Assembly: GCA_015059735.1 (NCBI GenBank)
Contig: SUZX01000008.1
Location: 1-64,000, forward strand
Direction of reading: 5' to 3'
DNA length: 64,000 nucleotides
Source: Rikenellaceae bacterium
Lineage (GTDB): Bacteria; Bacteroidota; Bacteroidia; Bacteroidales; Rikenellaceae
The notes under the pieces are model-generated. The model was given only the letters and a program-made list of their open reading frames with translations, was not told the origin of the DNA and did no database searches. Of the stretch, positions 45,664-54,806 are shown piece after piece (position 1 is the stretch's first letter; each line of letters opens with the position of its first letter). The position numbers and the translations under genes are program-made.

Positions 45664-46938
45664 TTATTTAGAGTTATTATTTTTCCATTCATAAGCTACT
45701 TGTCCCCCGACGACCGTAAGCACCACTCGTCCTTGTACCGGCCAGCCGGCAAATGGTGTAGCACGTCCTTTCGAGTAGAACTCTTCGGGATCGATTGTCC
45801 ATTTCGCATTGAGATCCAACACCGTAAAATCGGCATCGTCGCCTGCTTCAACACCTCCTGACAATCCGAAGATACGTCGCGGGTTATCGGTCATCAAAGC
45901 CACCAAGCGTTCGAGGGATAGGATTCCCGTTTCTACCAAATGGGTATAGAGTAACGAGAACGCAGTTTCCAATCCCACAATCCCCATCGCACTGCCTTCC
46001 AAACCACGCGATTTTTCCTCAGCGGTATGAGGCGCGTGATCGGTAGCAAGCACTTCGATCGTTCCATCCAAGATACCGGCGCGCAACGCCTCTCGATCAG
46101 CTCGGCTACGCAACGGCGGATTCATCTTGAAACGGCCCTCTTCCTGCAAATCCTCATCACAAAGCAACAAGTAATGCGGAGCAGTTTCGCAACTTACACG
46201 TGCCCCCCGTGCTTTGGCTTGACGCACCAACTCGACACTCTCTTTGGTTGAAACATGACAAACATGGTATTGACAACCCGTCTTTTCGCTAAGACGAATA
46301 TCGCGTTCGACCTGTTGCCATTCACTCTCGGAACAGATGCCTCGATGTCCGTGTTCGCGACAATAGACGCCATCGTGAATATACCCTTTATTAAGCAACG
46401 CATCAACCTCGCAATGCGCCACAATCGGTTTGCCAACAGCCGAGGCTCGACGCATGGCCTCCTCCATCAATGCTTCGGACTGCACACCACGTCCATCATC
46501 CGAGAATCCCACGACCTCGGAAGCCAATGCTGCAAAATCGACCAACTCACCTTGTCCGCGTTGCCCCATAGTGATACAACCGTATGGATAGACACGCACC
46601 ACTGCATCGCGACGGATCAAATCGGTCTGCATATGCAGAGTTTCCGGCGTATCGGGAGCCGGATAGACATTCGGCATCGAACAGACCGCCGTATAGCCTC
46701 CGGCTGCAGCTGCAACTGTTCCTGTGGCAATGGTCTCTTTACGCGAAAACCCGGGTTCTCGAAGATGTACATGCACATCAACCAATCCCGGGATCAGGTA
46801 GCGACCTTCAAGGTCCACAACACGATCTTCGGGGCTCGGCTCACAAGGTGCTACCACTCGCCCCTCTTCGACGACAAGAGTTTCTTCTGCGAACCGACCT
46901 TTGCGGAAAATCTTTGCGTGAGTATAGAACGTTTTCAT
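45664..46938 (-). CDS. pyrC: Dihydroorotase, class I
   Basis: Cyclises carbamoyl aspartate to dihydroorotate. It has 424 residues from the ATG at 46938; an upstream TTG frame runs through the attenuator hairpin and is rejected. The metal-binding HxH pair is H56/H58 in DVHVHLREPG. FSDDGRGVQ, AHCEVD and the late ATDHAPH motif complete the site. It is the first structural gene of the pyr operon and starts 21 bases after the U-run of a terminator-like attenuator. Confidence 0.95.
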   Translation of the reverse strand: MKTFYTHAKIFRKGRFAEETLVVEEGRVVAPCEPSPEDRVVDLEGRYLIPGLVDVHVHLREPGFSRKETIATGTVAAAAGGYTAVCSMPNVYPAPDTPETLHMQTDLIRRDAVVRVYPYGCITMGQRGQGELVDFAALASEVVGFSDDGRGVQSEALMEEAMRRASAVGKPIVAHCEVDALLNKGYIHDGVYCREHGHRGICSESEWQQVERDIRLSEKTGCQYHVCHVSTKESVELVRQAKARGARVSCETAPHYLLLCDEDLQEEGRFKMNPPLRSRADREALRAGILDGTIEVLATDHAPHTAEEKSRGLEGSAMGIVGLETAFSLLYTHLVETGILSLERLVALMTDNPRRIFGLSGGVEAGDDADFTVLDLNAKWTIDPEEFYSKGRATPFAGWPVQGRVVLTVVGGQVAYEWKNNNSK

Positions 46939-46958
46939 TCGTTTCAGAAAAAGCAGAT

Positions 46959-46990
46959 AAAAAAATAGGGCAACCAAAAACAGTTACCCT
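46959..46990 (-). terminator. Attenuator terminator before pyrC
   Basis: On the minus strand AGGGTAAC (46983-46990) pairs with GTTGCCCT (46967-46974, one G.U) around an 8-base loop. An A and seven U follow (46959-46965). It lies between the operon promoter and pyrC, so unhindered it should stop transcription before the first gene. The leader ORF stop codon (46984-46986) is inside its 5' arm. Confidence 0.75.
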
Positions 46991-47106
46991 AATAAAACAA
47001 AATTACCGAAGAGCGGAGAGAAAAAACCTCCCGAGCATGAAGTCCGCTGCCCAAAAATCTGCGCCGACGATATGAGGGATTGAAGATTCATCATTCTTCG
47101 GATCAT
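46984..47106 (-). CDS. Putative pyr operon leader peptide, 40 codons
   Basis: An open frame of 40 codons starts with ATG at 47106, with further ATGs at codons 5 and 6. It begins MIRRMMNLQS and ends GNFVLLG. Its TAA (46984-46986) lies inside the terminator hairpin before pyrC. The codon run GGT-TTT-TTC holds a U6 tract (47021-47026) about 30 bases before the hairpin. The layout is that of the enterobacterial pyrBI leader, where slow transcription at U-rich DNA when UTP is low lets a ribosome reach and open the terminator. No sequence homology to that leader peptide is claimed. Translation is unproven; the 5' end is very short if the first ATG is used. Confidence 0.5.
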   Translation of the reverse strand: MIRRMMNLQSLISSAQIFGQRTSCSGGFFSPLFGNFVLLG

Positions 47107-47117
47107 TATATCGGCAA

Positions 47118-47149
47118 CAAAGGTAGTACTTTTCGCGGGGCTTGCCAAA
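47118..47149 (-). promoter_or_regulatory. Consensus promoter of the pyrimidine operon
   Basis: On the minus strand TTTG (47146-47149), a 20-base spacer and TACCTTTG (47118-47125) match the Bacteroidota consensus. Transcription should start near 47111-47114, about 175 bases before pyrC. It stands between the dsbD stop and the leader ORF. Confidence 0.8.
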
Positions 47150-47234
47150 AAAAATGCGATTTTTTATCAACAAAATATTCAAAAATTATTAATAAACGAC
47201 ACGCGAAATACGCTCTTCGGCTCTTATATTCTTG

Positions 47235-49271
47235 TTACTCACCGAAACGATCAAGTCCGCTACGCAAAAATGCCACAAAACCCTCGACCGAAAGATCGTA
47301 ACCGCGAGGCGGGACAAGTTGTCGGCCTTCGGCATCCTGCAAAATGTAGTAAGGTTGCGCATTGGCTCCAAACTCTTTCAAAGCAACGTAAGCATTAATT
47401 TTACCCAATCCTTTGAGCACCTTCCCCGATTCTGTGGTAATCCACTCACTTTCAGGGACTTGTTTTTTATCATCGGAATAGAGCGCCACAACAACATAAT
47501 CATTGCGCAACATGTTCAATACCGCTGGATCGGACCAAACACGAGACTCCATCTCGCGACAATTGACACAACCATGTCCCGTAAAATCGATAAACAGCGG
47601 TTTTCCAACCTTTGCGGCATAGGCACGCGCCTCGTCCAAATCGAAGAAACCCTTCAATCCGTGTGGCAAATGGAGGAAATCGCTATACTTAGGAGCGCGA
47701 CCATCGACCGTAAGGAGCTGATTCTGCGAAGGTGCAATATTTGTCGCAGACGTTGCATTTCCAAGCACAAAATCCTGCGAGGTAAGTGGAGGCAAATATC
47801 CCGAAATTCCCTTCAACGGAGCCCCCCACATTCCGGGGATGAGATAGACCACAAACGAGAAAGCAGCAATAGCCAAAGCCAATCGTCCGACGCCAATATA
47901 CGGGAGATCGCTATCGTGAGCAAATTTCAATTTACCCAACAGATAGAGCCCCAACAACGAGAAGACAACAATCCAAATAGCAAGGTAGATCTCGCGATCG
48001 AGCAACCCCCAATGGTAGGTTTGGTCAGCTACCGAAAGAAATTTGAAGCCCAAAGCGACCTCGATAAAGCCGATAACCACCTTTACCGAATTAAGCCATC
48101 CTCCGCTCTTGGGTAATTTCTTCAATACCGAAGGGAAGAGCGCCAACAACGTAAACGGCAATGCAAAAGAGATCGAGAATGCTAACATGGTAAGTATCGG
48201 AGTCCAAAACTCACCCGAGGTGGATTTGATCAGCACCGAGCCCACAATAGGCCCTGTACACGAGAACGAAACGAGGACAAGCGTAAACGCCAAGAAGAAG
48301 ATGCCACCAAGACCTTTGGTGCCAGCTTTAGCATCGCTCTTATTGACCATCCACGAAGGCATTGTCAGCTCAAATGCGCCAAAGAACGAGGCAGCAAAGA
48401 ACATGAACACCAAGAAAAAGATGACATTAGGAAGCCAATGTGTCGCCAACCAGTTAAAAATATCGGCAGTTACGGCATCACCACCCACCACTCGGGTAAT
48501 CAGTATGATTGCCGCAATAGGCAAGGTATAAAGAGCTACAATAAACAATCCGTATATTGTAGCGCGCACACGTCCCATAGCAGGGCCACCCTCTCCTTTG
48601 AGGAAATAGGAAACCGTCATCGGAGCCATCGGGAAGACACAAGGCGTAAGGAACGCAGCAAAGCCCCACAAAATTGCCTCAATGATCAATGCCCACGAAG
48701 TGCCGGAATTATTCGGTTCGGTTGCGACAAGTTGCGCAGTTTCATCGTTCTTCGACAATGTTTCGGAAACCTGTGTTGTATCCGGCACAATAGTCTTTGT
48801 TCCTTCGGCAACCGAATTCTTAGATTTCAAGGCAACGGTTAATTCCAAATCATCAGGGGGCATACAAGTATTACCGCTGCAAATCATCCATTCCAAATTC
48901 ACAGCAACAACAGCTTGCGGCACAGTAAGTTTCACAGTTTGTGCAAAAGAGGCTGTTCCCGAAAAGGAACCGATCTCCATACCGAATGTCGGATCGAAAT
49001 GACGCTCCGGCTTAGTTAGTTGTTCTACCTTGCCAACCAACTCGACACCAGCACTCGGGACAACAGAGATAACCGTAGCTTTGGGGCCATCTACATAGGG
49101 TCCCATATCGTACATATGATAAGCGTCGGGGATCGAGGCTTTGAGAACGATTCGATAATCATCTCCGGAAAGGTGCTCCACAGCACTTTTCCATGTAACA
49201 TTTTGCGCCGAAACGACAGCGGTCATCAAAAGCAGCAAGGAAACAAACAGAAAACGGATCGATTTATACAT
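47235..49271 (-). CDS. dsbD: Thiol:disulfide interchange protein DsbD
   Basis: Moves reducing power from cytoplasmic thioredoxin to periplasmic proteins. The 678-residue protein has a signal peptide, an N-terminal periplasmic domain with a redox pair in CSGNTC, a central eight-helix membrane domain with paired cysteines in TPCVFPMAP and FSCTGPIVG, and a C-terminal thioredoxin domain with CVNC (GHGCVNCREM). All three DsbD redox modules are present, so it is full length. It is transcribed towards the pyr promoter with no obvious terminator in between. Confidence 0.93.
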   Translation of the reverse strand: MYKSIRFLFVSLLLLMTAVVSAQNVTWKSAVEHLSGDDYRIVLKASIPDAYHMYDMGPYVDGPKATVISVVPSAGVELVGKVEQLTKPERHFDPTFGMEIGSFSGTASFAQTVKLTVPQAVVAVNLEWMICSGNTCMPPDDLELTVALKSKNSVAEGTKTIVPDTTQVSETLSKNDETAQLVATEPNNSGTSWALIIEAILWGFAAFLTPCVFPMAPMTVSYFLKGEGGPAMGRVRATIYGLFIVALYTLPIAAIILITRVVGGDAVTADIFNWLATHWLPNVIFFLVFMFFAASFFGAFELTMPSWMVNKSDAKAGTKGLGGIFFLAFTLVLVSFSCTGPIVGSVLIKSTSGEFWTPILTMLAFSISFALPFTLLALFPSVLKKLPKSGGWLNSVKVVIGFIEVALGFKFLSVADQTYHWGLLDREIYLAIWIVVFSLLGLYLLGKLKFAHDSDLPYIGVGRLALAIAAFSFVVYLIPGMWGAPLKGISGYLPPLTSQDFVLGNATSATNIAPSQNQLLTVDGRAPKYSDFLHLPHGLKGFFDLDEARAYAAKVGKPLFIDFTGHGCVNCREMESRVWSDPAVLNMLRNDYVVVALYSDDKKQVPESEWITTESGKVLKGLGKINAYVALKEFGANAQPYYILQDAEGRQLVPPRGYDLSVEGFVAFLRSGLDRFGE

Positions 49272-49292
49272 AATTTAGCAATTATTTGGGTA

Positions 49293-49300
49293 CAAATATA
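49293..49300 (-). promoter_or_regulatory. -7 promoter element for dsbD
   Basis: Minus-strand TATATTTG matches TAnnTTTG, 22 bases before the dsbD ATG. No convincing -33 box. Confidence 0.4.
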
Positions 49301-49333
49301 GCTGTTTTTACGGATTTTTGCTACTTTCGCACG

Positions 49334-50230
49334 ATGATTCGTATTTCCTTAATAATTCCGACACACAATAGGTCCGCACAATTGATTGCAGCCCTTGAAT
49401 CGGTCGTCAAACAGACACTGCCAACCAATCAATGGGAGTGCATAGTGGTCAACAACCGATCGACAGATGACACAGCGGAACGATTTGCAGAGTTTGCCCA
49501 AGCACACCATGCTTGCAATTTACGAATGGTAGAGGAGTCGGAAGCAGGTGTTTCATATGCACGCAACAGAGGAGTCACGATAGCGCATGCACCGCTGTTA
49601 GCTTTCATCGATGATGACGAACGGATCACGTCGGAATTTCTCGAAGCCTACCTTTCGTTCTTTGAGGACAATCCCCAAGCCAATGTGGCAGGAGGAAAGA
49701 TCATTGCTGAATATCCCGAAGGACGACCAACGTGGCTATCGAAATATACCGAGATGCCGATTGCCAATCCGATGGATTTCGGATCAGAGCCTCGACCATT
49801 TCCAACCGGTAGAGTTCCGGGTGGTGGCAACATGGCATTTCGTCGCGAAGCGTTTGCAATATGCGGAGGTTTTGATCCTTCGTTAGGGCGTATTGGCCGC
49901 GAGTTGATCGGGGGCGAGGAGAACGATTTATTCGAACGATTACTCCAAGCAGGAGAAATCATATGGTATGTTCCCAAAGCCGTAATGTGGCACATCATTC
50001 CGGCAACCAAACTAAGTGACAGCTATTTTCGCCGTTTATGCCACAATGTCGGAGTGAGCCAACGAATAAGAGCGCGTATTCACGACCGCTTGTTTCGCGC
50101 TCGATTGTTGGAGTTAGCCAAATGGGGGGCTACTCTACTGTTGTGTTGCACCTTACGACCTGCCCAAAGTGCCAAGTTGCTCCATATGCGCCTCGAAATC
50201 AGTCGGGGGCTTTTCGCCAACAAAAGGTAA
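49334..50230 (+). CDS. Glycosyltransferase family 2
   Basis: A 298-residue GT-A-fold glycosyltransferase. The start is the ATG at 49334, just before the family N terminus ISLIIPTHNRSAQL; a longer frame from 49286 runs through promoter-like sequence. The nucleotide-sugar part has VNNRSTDDT and a DxD-type metal motif in FIDDDERI, followed by an acceptor-side GGGNMAFRRE and a GGEENDL motif. The acceptor is unknown; a role in surface glycan assembly is likely. It is a single gene between dsbD and a converging kinase. Confidence 0.88.
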   Translation: MIRISLIIPTHNRSAQLIAALESVVKQTLPTNQWECIVVNNRSTDDTAERFAEFAQAHHACNLRMVEESEAGVSYARNRGVTIAHAPLLAFIDDDERITSEFLEAYLSFFEDNPQANVAGGKIIAEYPEGRPTWLSKYTEMPIANPMDFGSEPRPFPTGRVPGGGNMAFRREAFAICGGFDPSLGRIGRELIGGEENDLFERLLQAGEIIWYVPKAVMWHIIPATKLSDSYFRRLCHNVGVSQRIRARIHDRLFRARLLELAKWGATLLLCCTLRPAQSAKLLHMRLEISRGLFANKR

Positions 50231-50262
50231 CGAAAAATTTATATAGCAGAATATCGTACAAG

Positions 50263-50296
50263 ACAACAAACCTCGCTTATAAGCGAGGTTTGTTGT
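50263..50296. terminator. 34-base perfect palindrome, bidirectional terminator
   Basis: ACAACAAACCTCGCTT (50263-50278) is followed, after AT, by its exact complement (50281-50296). It separates the converging glycosyltransferase and kinase genes and can act in both directions. Confidence 0.75.
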
Positions 50297-50314
50297 TCTA
50301 TTTCATGCTGATTG

Positions 50315-51316
50315 TTAGAATAGATATTTCTCGGTTTTGACCTTGTTGACCAATCGGAAAATATCCTCCCACGCCTCTTCTCCAAAGGTTGTGCCGACAA
50401 CCTCGATGACCTTACCGGCTGCAATCGCTCCGATTGTTCCGCATTGGCGCAGGGTCAGTCCCTCACATAAACCTGCCAAGAACCCCGCCGCATAGAAGTC
50501 CCCGGCACCGGTTGTATCGACCCGCTTGGCAGCGGCCATGATGCCGACATGCACCACTTCATCGCCCTGCTTGATCAGAGCTCCTTTTGTGCCGATCTTA
50601 ACAACGGCCAACGAGGTCATCTCCGAGATACGTTGCAACGCATTGAGCGGCTCATCCTCGCCGGTAAACGCGCGAGCCTCGTCTTCGTTGGCAAAAACAA
50701 TATCGACATAATCCGCAACCAATCGTTGGAGGAAGTCCAAATTTTCGGCAACGACATTGAAACTTGCCAAATCGATGGCGACTTTCAACCCACACTCCTT
50801 AGCCGTACGGGCCGCCGAAAGGATCAAATCGTGGTTTTGTACCAAATAGCCCTCGACATAAAGACAATCATACCCCTCGAAAATAGCCGGCTTAATCTCT
50901 CCGGCCGACAGTTCCAAAGCTGCGCCGAGGTAGGTGACCATCGTTCGTTCACCATCGGGTGAGATCAGCGAAACGCACTTTCCGGAGCGCTCCGTCCCTC
51001 GCGAAACCGCAGGATTGACGTGTAGATTTTCAAGAGCCTGAATAAAGAAGTCGCCCGTAGTATCGTTGCCTACCTTCCCAATAAATCCCACTTTACAACC
51101 CAAGCGAGCCATAGCACGAATCGTATTTCCGGCCGAGCCTCCCAACGAGAGCGAATAAGGAAGTCCTGCAACCGACTTCGAAATTTTGGTTTGCAGTGCA
51201 GTATCTACCAGACTCATAGAGCCTTTGGCCAATCCGAATTCATCAAGCACCGCATCGGATTTGAGATTGACCAACATATCGGTCAAAGCGTTACCAATGC
51301 CTATTACACGTTTCAT
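50315..51316 (-). CDS. PfkB-family carbohydrate kinase, adenosine-kinase-like
   Basis: The 333-residue ribokinase-family kinase has the N-terminal GNALTDMLV and LGGSAGNTIRAMARLG substrate motifs. The C-terminal catalytic loop DTTGAGDFYAAGF contains the Asp base and anion hole. Overall sequence (FEGYDCLYVEGYLVQN, FANEDEARAFTG) is closest to the adenosine kinase / sugar kinase group often annotated as adenosine kinase in Bacteroidota. It lies 23 bases after pfkA on the same strand and is probably cotranscribed. The substrate is inferred from family resemblance only. Confidence 0.85.
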   Translation of the reverse strand: MKRVIGIGNALTDMLVNLKSDAVLDEFGLAKGSMSLVDTALQTKISKSVAGLPYSLSLGGSAGNTIRAMARLGCKVGFIGKVGNDTTGDFFIQALENLHVNPAVSRGTERSGKCVSLISPDGERTMVTYLGAALELSAGEIKPAIFEGYDCLYVEGYLVQNHDLILSAARTAKECGLKVAIDLASFNVVAENLDFLQRLVADYVDIVFANEDEARAFTGEDEPLNALQRISEMTSLAVVKIGTKGALIKQGDEVVHVGIMAAAKRVDTTGAGDFYAAGFLAGLCEGLTLRQCGTIGAIAAGKVIEVVGTTFGEEAWEDIFRLVNKVKTEKYLF

Positions 51317-51339
51317 AAGGTCAGTAGTCGTTGTATAAT

Positions 51340-52317
51340 CTATATTGATAAAATCTTCACCAATTCCAGCGAGTTGCGATTGATTCCTTTATCGTGCTTG
51401 ATGGCACGATTGAAAGGTACATAAACAATCTTTCCGTTTTCAATACCCACCATCACATTACGTTGTCCATCGATCAACGCTTCGATAGCTGCTTCTCCCA
51501 TACGCGAAGCTAAAATCCGATCGACAGCCGTCGGAGAGCCTCCGCGCTGAATGTGTCCCAAGATCGTAACACGAGCATCGTATTGCGGGAACTCTTTCTT
51601 TACACGCTCGGCAAGTGCCGTTGCTCCGCCGGTTTGCGGATTTTCGGCGACAATGACGATGGCCGAATTCTTGCTCTTACGGAAGCCGTTACTAATCAAA
51701 TCGGCCAACTGATCGACTTCGGTCTCCATCTCCGGAATAATTGCGGCTTCGGCTCCCGTTGCCAATGCACTATTAAGCGCCAAATAGCCCGCCGTATGCC
51801 CCATCACCTCCACGAAAAACAGACGTTCGTGGCTCGATGCCGTATCGCGTAACTTATCAACGGCCTCCATAATCGTATTGAGTGCCGTATCATAACCAAT
51901 GGTCGAATCGGTACCGCCTAAATCGTTGTCGATAGTTCCGGGGAGACCTACAATCGGCACATTGTACTCTCGCGCAAAAATCCCTGCGCCAGTCAGCGAA
52001 CCATCACCACCAATGACTACCAACGCATCAATTCCGGCAGCCTGCATATTGTCGCAAGCCGCCTTGCGCCCCTCAACCGTAGCAAACTCTTTGCATCGGG
52101 CAGTTTTAAGGATTGTACCTCCTTGCTGGATAATATTACTCACACTCTGCGAATGCAGATCAACGATCTCATTATAAACCAATCCTTTATAACCGCGCAT
52201 AACACCCTTGACACCAAAACCGTTATAGATAGCACTGCGTGTAACGGCTCGAATGGCAGCATTCATACCGGGAGAATCCCCTCCCGAAGTCAAGATACCG
52301 ATAGTTTTTATGGCCAT
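51340..52317 (-). CDS. pfkA: ATP-dependent 6-phosphofructokinase
   Basis: Phosphorylates fructose-6-phosphate in glycolysis. The 325-residue protein starts at the ATG at 52317 ([23 protein letters not shown]). Motifs include the ATP-site GGDGSLTGA and the catalytic [15 protein letters not shown]. Gly rather than Lys follows GGDGS-type positions as in ATP-type enzymes, so ATP dependence is likely. A minus-strand TACCTTTG element lies 31 bases upstream. First of two kinase genes. Confidence 0.93.
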   Translation of the reverse strand: MAIKTIGILTSGGDSPGMNAAIRAVTRSAIYNGFGVKGVMRGYKGLVYNEIVDLHSQSVSNIIQQGGTILKTARCKEFATVEGRKAACDNMQAAGIDALVVIGGDGSLTGAGIFAREYNVPIVGLPGTIDNDLGGTDSTIGYDTALNTIMEAVDKLRDTASSHERLFFVEVMGHTAGYLALNSALATGAEAAIIPEMETEVDQLADLISNGFRKSKNSAIVIVAENPQTGGATALAERVKKEFPQYDARVTILGHIQRGGSPTAVDRILASRMGEAAIEALIDGQRNVMVGIENGKIVYVPFNRAIKHDKGINRNSLELVKILSI

Positions 52318-52347
52318 ACTCCTCTCTCGCTTAAACCTAAAATCGGT

Positions 52348-52355
52348 CAAAGGTA
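52348..52355 (-). promoter_or_regulatory. -7 promoter element for pfkA
   Basis: Minus-strand TACCTTTG matches TAnnTTTG, 31 bases before the pfkA start. It lies just after the terminator of the upstream PspC operon. No clear -33 box. Confidence 0.5.
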
Positions 52356-52376
52356 ACAAAAATTTTTCAAATTCGA

Positions 52377-52410
52377 TAAAAGCCGGACAGCCCCACAAGG
52401 CTCTCCGGCT
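52377..52410 (-). terminator. Terminator of the PspC-PadR-GIN operon
   Basis: AGCCGGA (52381-52387) pairs with 52404-52410 and an inner AGCC/GGCT pair continues the stem. On the minus strand it is followed by TTTTATCG. It lies 41 bases past the stop of the second PspC gene. Confidence 0.75.
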
Positions 52411-52451
52411 CGATGAAAAAACTTTTTATACTTACAAATCGAACTGCGCTG

Positions 52452-53609
52452 CTATTTATCGGTTGTATCGGGTTGGGGTTCGGACTGCGTGGCGGTTTGA
52501 TCGTTCGATCCGGAATTATCCAGCATCTCTTCAAGGCTTTCCAAGTCGTATTCAACCGCTCCTTGATTTCTGAAACCCGAGTTGATCACAGCGCGCTTTT
52601 CGTGGAGTTTCCGAGGCACATCGTCGTGAAGTGCAGCCACGCAGCAACCGACAATCGAAGCCATCCACAGCAAAAAAATGATCAACACGGTTTTGCCATT
52701 CGGTTTACGCGATGCAATCAAACACATCAGTACATAGATCAGCAACACAACGGGAATCAATGCAATAAATATACCAAGCACCGGAGTCCATGTCGAAATC
52801 GACAACGTATCGAGTGTACTCATAAATTCATTTCCTCCAACAAGTAGTACCAACAACCCGATAATCAAAGCACATGCTGCCATAATCAACCCAAATACCA
52901 TAATACCGGCAAAGAGTTTTAACAGAATAAGCACCACCTTACCGAAAACCGAGACCGTTTCGGCAATAATCGGTTTGGCCTTGCTGTCCACATCGGCAGT
53001 AGCGGCCGTTGTATCAGCAACCGACTGTGCCGTAATGCGTTCACCATTCATTTCGAGTTTCTGTCGGGCCGAGCGGGCTGCCGGAACAGCAAACCACATG
53101 ATAAAATAGCAAATCAAGAAGACCCCGAATAAATTACCGGCCAAAGGGCCGAGCCATAGCAGAATCGGAATACCGCTCAGCGGCGAGAGAAACAACGGCA
53201 AAAACATGATCAATCGAATCCATACAGGATCGATATCGAAATACTTGCCGAAACCGGCACATACTCCGCCCAATTTGGCATTCTCCGTATCGCGGTAAAG
53301 ACGTCGTGGGATACGCGGAGTTGCACTCTTCAAGTCAGCATCGATCCGGCTGTCGGAGATATCTTCGGCACTACCGAGTTGCTGTATGATATTCAACACG
53401 AGCGGTTTTTCGACAACTCGATCATTGGATTGCACCGTAAGAATCAGTTCTGCAATACGCGCCTCAATATCGGCCACAATCTCTGTCCCATCAGGAGAGT
53501 CGTTATAGGCTTGTTTCAAACTCTCGATATAACTATTCAGTGCCTCGAAAGCATCGACATCGAGTGTGAACGCAACGCCCGATATGCTACATTTTCTAAC
53601 CTCTTTCAT
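52452..53609 (-). CDS. PspC-domain membrane protein, long form
   Basis: A 385-residue protein starting at the ATG at 53609; the longer open frame overlaps the GIN gene and has a cysteine-rich nonsense N terminus. Residues 1-90 are soluble and resemble the N terminus of the smaller PspC protein of this operon (GVAFTLDVDAFEALNSYIESL). A PspC domain follows (RRLYRDTENAKLGGVCAGFGKYFDIDPVWIRL), with its membrane segments. Three or four more helices and an acidic C-terminal tail end the protein. PspC proteins are tied to envelope stress responses. It is the last gene of the operon, 23 bases after the GIN-domain lipoprotein. Confidence 0.85.
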   Translation of the reverse strand: MKEVRKCSISGVAFTLDVDAFEALNSYIESLKQAYNDSPDGTEIVADIEARIAELILTVQSNDRVVEKPLVLNIIQQLGSAEDISDSRIDADLKSATPRIPRRLYRDTENAKLGGVCAGFGKYFDIDPVWIRLIMFLPLFLSPLSGIPILLWLGPLAGNLFGVFLICYFIMWFAVPAARSARQKLEMNGERITAQSVADTTAATADVDSKAKPIIAETVSVFGKVVLILLKLFAGIMVFGLIMAACALIIGLLVLLVGGNEFMSTLDTLSISTWTPVLGIFIALIPVVLLIYVLMCLIASRKPNGKTVLIIFLLWMASIVGCCVAALHDDVPRKLHEKRAVINSGFRNQGAVEYDLESLEEMLDNSGSNDQTATQSEPQPDTTDK

Positions 53610-53632
53610 AATCTTTGAAACTATTAAAGTGA

Positions 53633-54469
53633 TTACTGATGGCGAACCCGCCCGCCACTGGAAGTAGAGATATCGGTGCGACAATCTCCCTTGTAATTGA
53701 CAACAGCAGCACTCGAAACATCGGCATTGAGATATTCCGAGCAATTGATGGTGACTTTGGAACTACTCGAAGCATCGACTTCGCAAATGTGGGTCTTCAA
53801 CGATTCGGCGTCAATACGTGATGCACTAGACAGGTCAGCTTCGAATTTATCTGCACTACCGATAAGTTCGACACGGGAAGCACTTGTGGCGTCCACCACA
53901 CATTTGTCGGCTGAGACGGCTACCCGAATTCTAGCGGCACTCGATGCGTCGATCTCACAGACAGTAGCCCGAATGGAGGCATCAATTTTTGCAGCACTCG
54001 ATGCAGCGATTTTTAATTTCTCGGCTTGCAGTGCCTTTGCCGTCGCAATTCGAGCTGCACTCGAAGCACTGAGCATCGTCAGTTTTTCCCCGATCGGCAC
54101 CACGACCACGACATGAACATTGGTGAAACTTTTGATCGAATCAGCGATGGAAACATAAAGAACTTCTCGCGAAACAATGGTCTCGACATAATCGATCAAA
54201 TTATCATCGGCAGTAATTACAATACGGTCGGTCGTATCGCAAACAATCACCTGCACGGCACGCGAAGCGTTGATTGCCCGAAACGCAGGGATTTCGGCCG
54301 TGCGAGTGACAAGGTTTCCGCTCCCCTTGATATTGGAGCGACTACCGAACTGGTTGAAGGAGTGGCGATCGTTAACGTGAACACATCCGGCCGATGTACA
54401 AGAGAACAACATAGCGGCCAAAGCAAGGATGATCAATAAAATATTTTTCATATTATTCTGGTTTTTCAT
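53633..54469 (-). CDS. GIN-domain (DUF2807-like) lipoprotein
   Basis: The 278-residue lipoprotein has a lipobox near MLFSC; the alternative ATG at 54451 removes six residues. The mature part is a parallel beta-structure built from about eight repeats of roughly 20 residues, each carrying a 'D-A-S-S-A-A-R-I'-like core (ASSAARI, ASSAAKI, ATSASRV, LSSASRI, ASSSSKV and so on). This is the GIN / putative autotransporter adhesin head domain pattern. Function is unknown. Its place between a PadR regulator (3 bases upstream) and a PspC protein suggests an envelope-stress or surface role. Confidence 0.85.
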   Translation of the reverse strand: MKNQNNMKNILLIILALAAMLFSCTSAGCVHVNDRHSFNQFGSRSNIKGSGNLVTRTAEIPAFRAINASRAVQVIVCDTTDRIVITADDNLIDYVETIVSREVLYVSIADSIKSFTNVHVVVVVPIGEKLTMLSASSAARIATAKALQAEKLKIAASSAAKIDASIRATVCEIDASSAARIRVAVSADKCVVDATSASRVELIGSADKFEADLSSASRIDAESLKTHICEVDASSSSKVTINCSEYLNADVSSAAVVNYKGDCRTDISTSSGGRVRHQ

Positions 54470-54472
54470 TAT

Positions 54473-54802
54473 TTATCTTCCGTGACGAATGGCATTGATC
54501 TGTCCGACCAATTCGTCCCAACTTTCATCAAGAGCACGGAGATACTCCTGCCCCTTCTCCGTAAGAGAGTAATATTTGCGCGGAGGACCTTGCGGCGACT
54601 CCTCCCAACGATAGGTCAGCAAACCGGCATTCTTTTGACGGGTAAGAATCGGATAAAGCGTTCCCTCCACCACAATCATTTCAGCCTGTTTCAGTTCGGC
54701 AATGATCTTGGGAGCATACGAATCCTCACGAGATAGAATCGCCAAGATGCAATATTCGAGAATGCCTTTGCGCATCTGGGCTTTTACATTGTCTTCGGCC
54801 AT
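54473..54802 (-). CDS. PadR-family transcriptional regulator
   Basis: A 109-residue winged-helix repressor of the small PadR class (KGILEYCILAILSREDSYAPKIIAELKQ, VEGTLYPILTRQKNAGLLTYRW, PPRKYYSLTEKG). It sits in an operon with two PspC proteins and a GIN lipoprotein, 4 bases after the first PspC gene. A palindrome GTATT-N4-AATAC overlaps the -33 region of the operon promoter, so autorepression is likely. The ligand or signal is unknown. Confidence 0.92.
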   Translation of the reverse strand: MAEDNVKAQMRKGILEYCILAILSREDSYAPKIIAELKQAEMIVVEGTLYPILTRQKNAGLLTYRWEESPQGPPRKYYSLTEKGQEYLRALDESWDELVGQINAIRHGR

Positions 54803-54806
54803 ATAA

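Noticed and set aside
46939..46977. N-terminal extension of pyrC from a TTG at 46977
   Set aside because: The extension would translate the attenuator hairpin and U-run; the ATG at 46938 matches the dihydroorotase N terminus.
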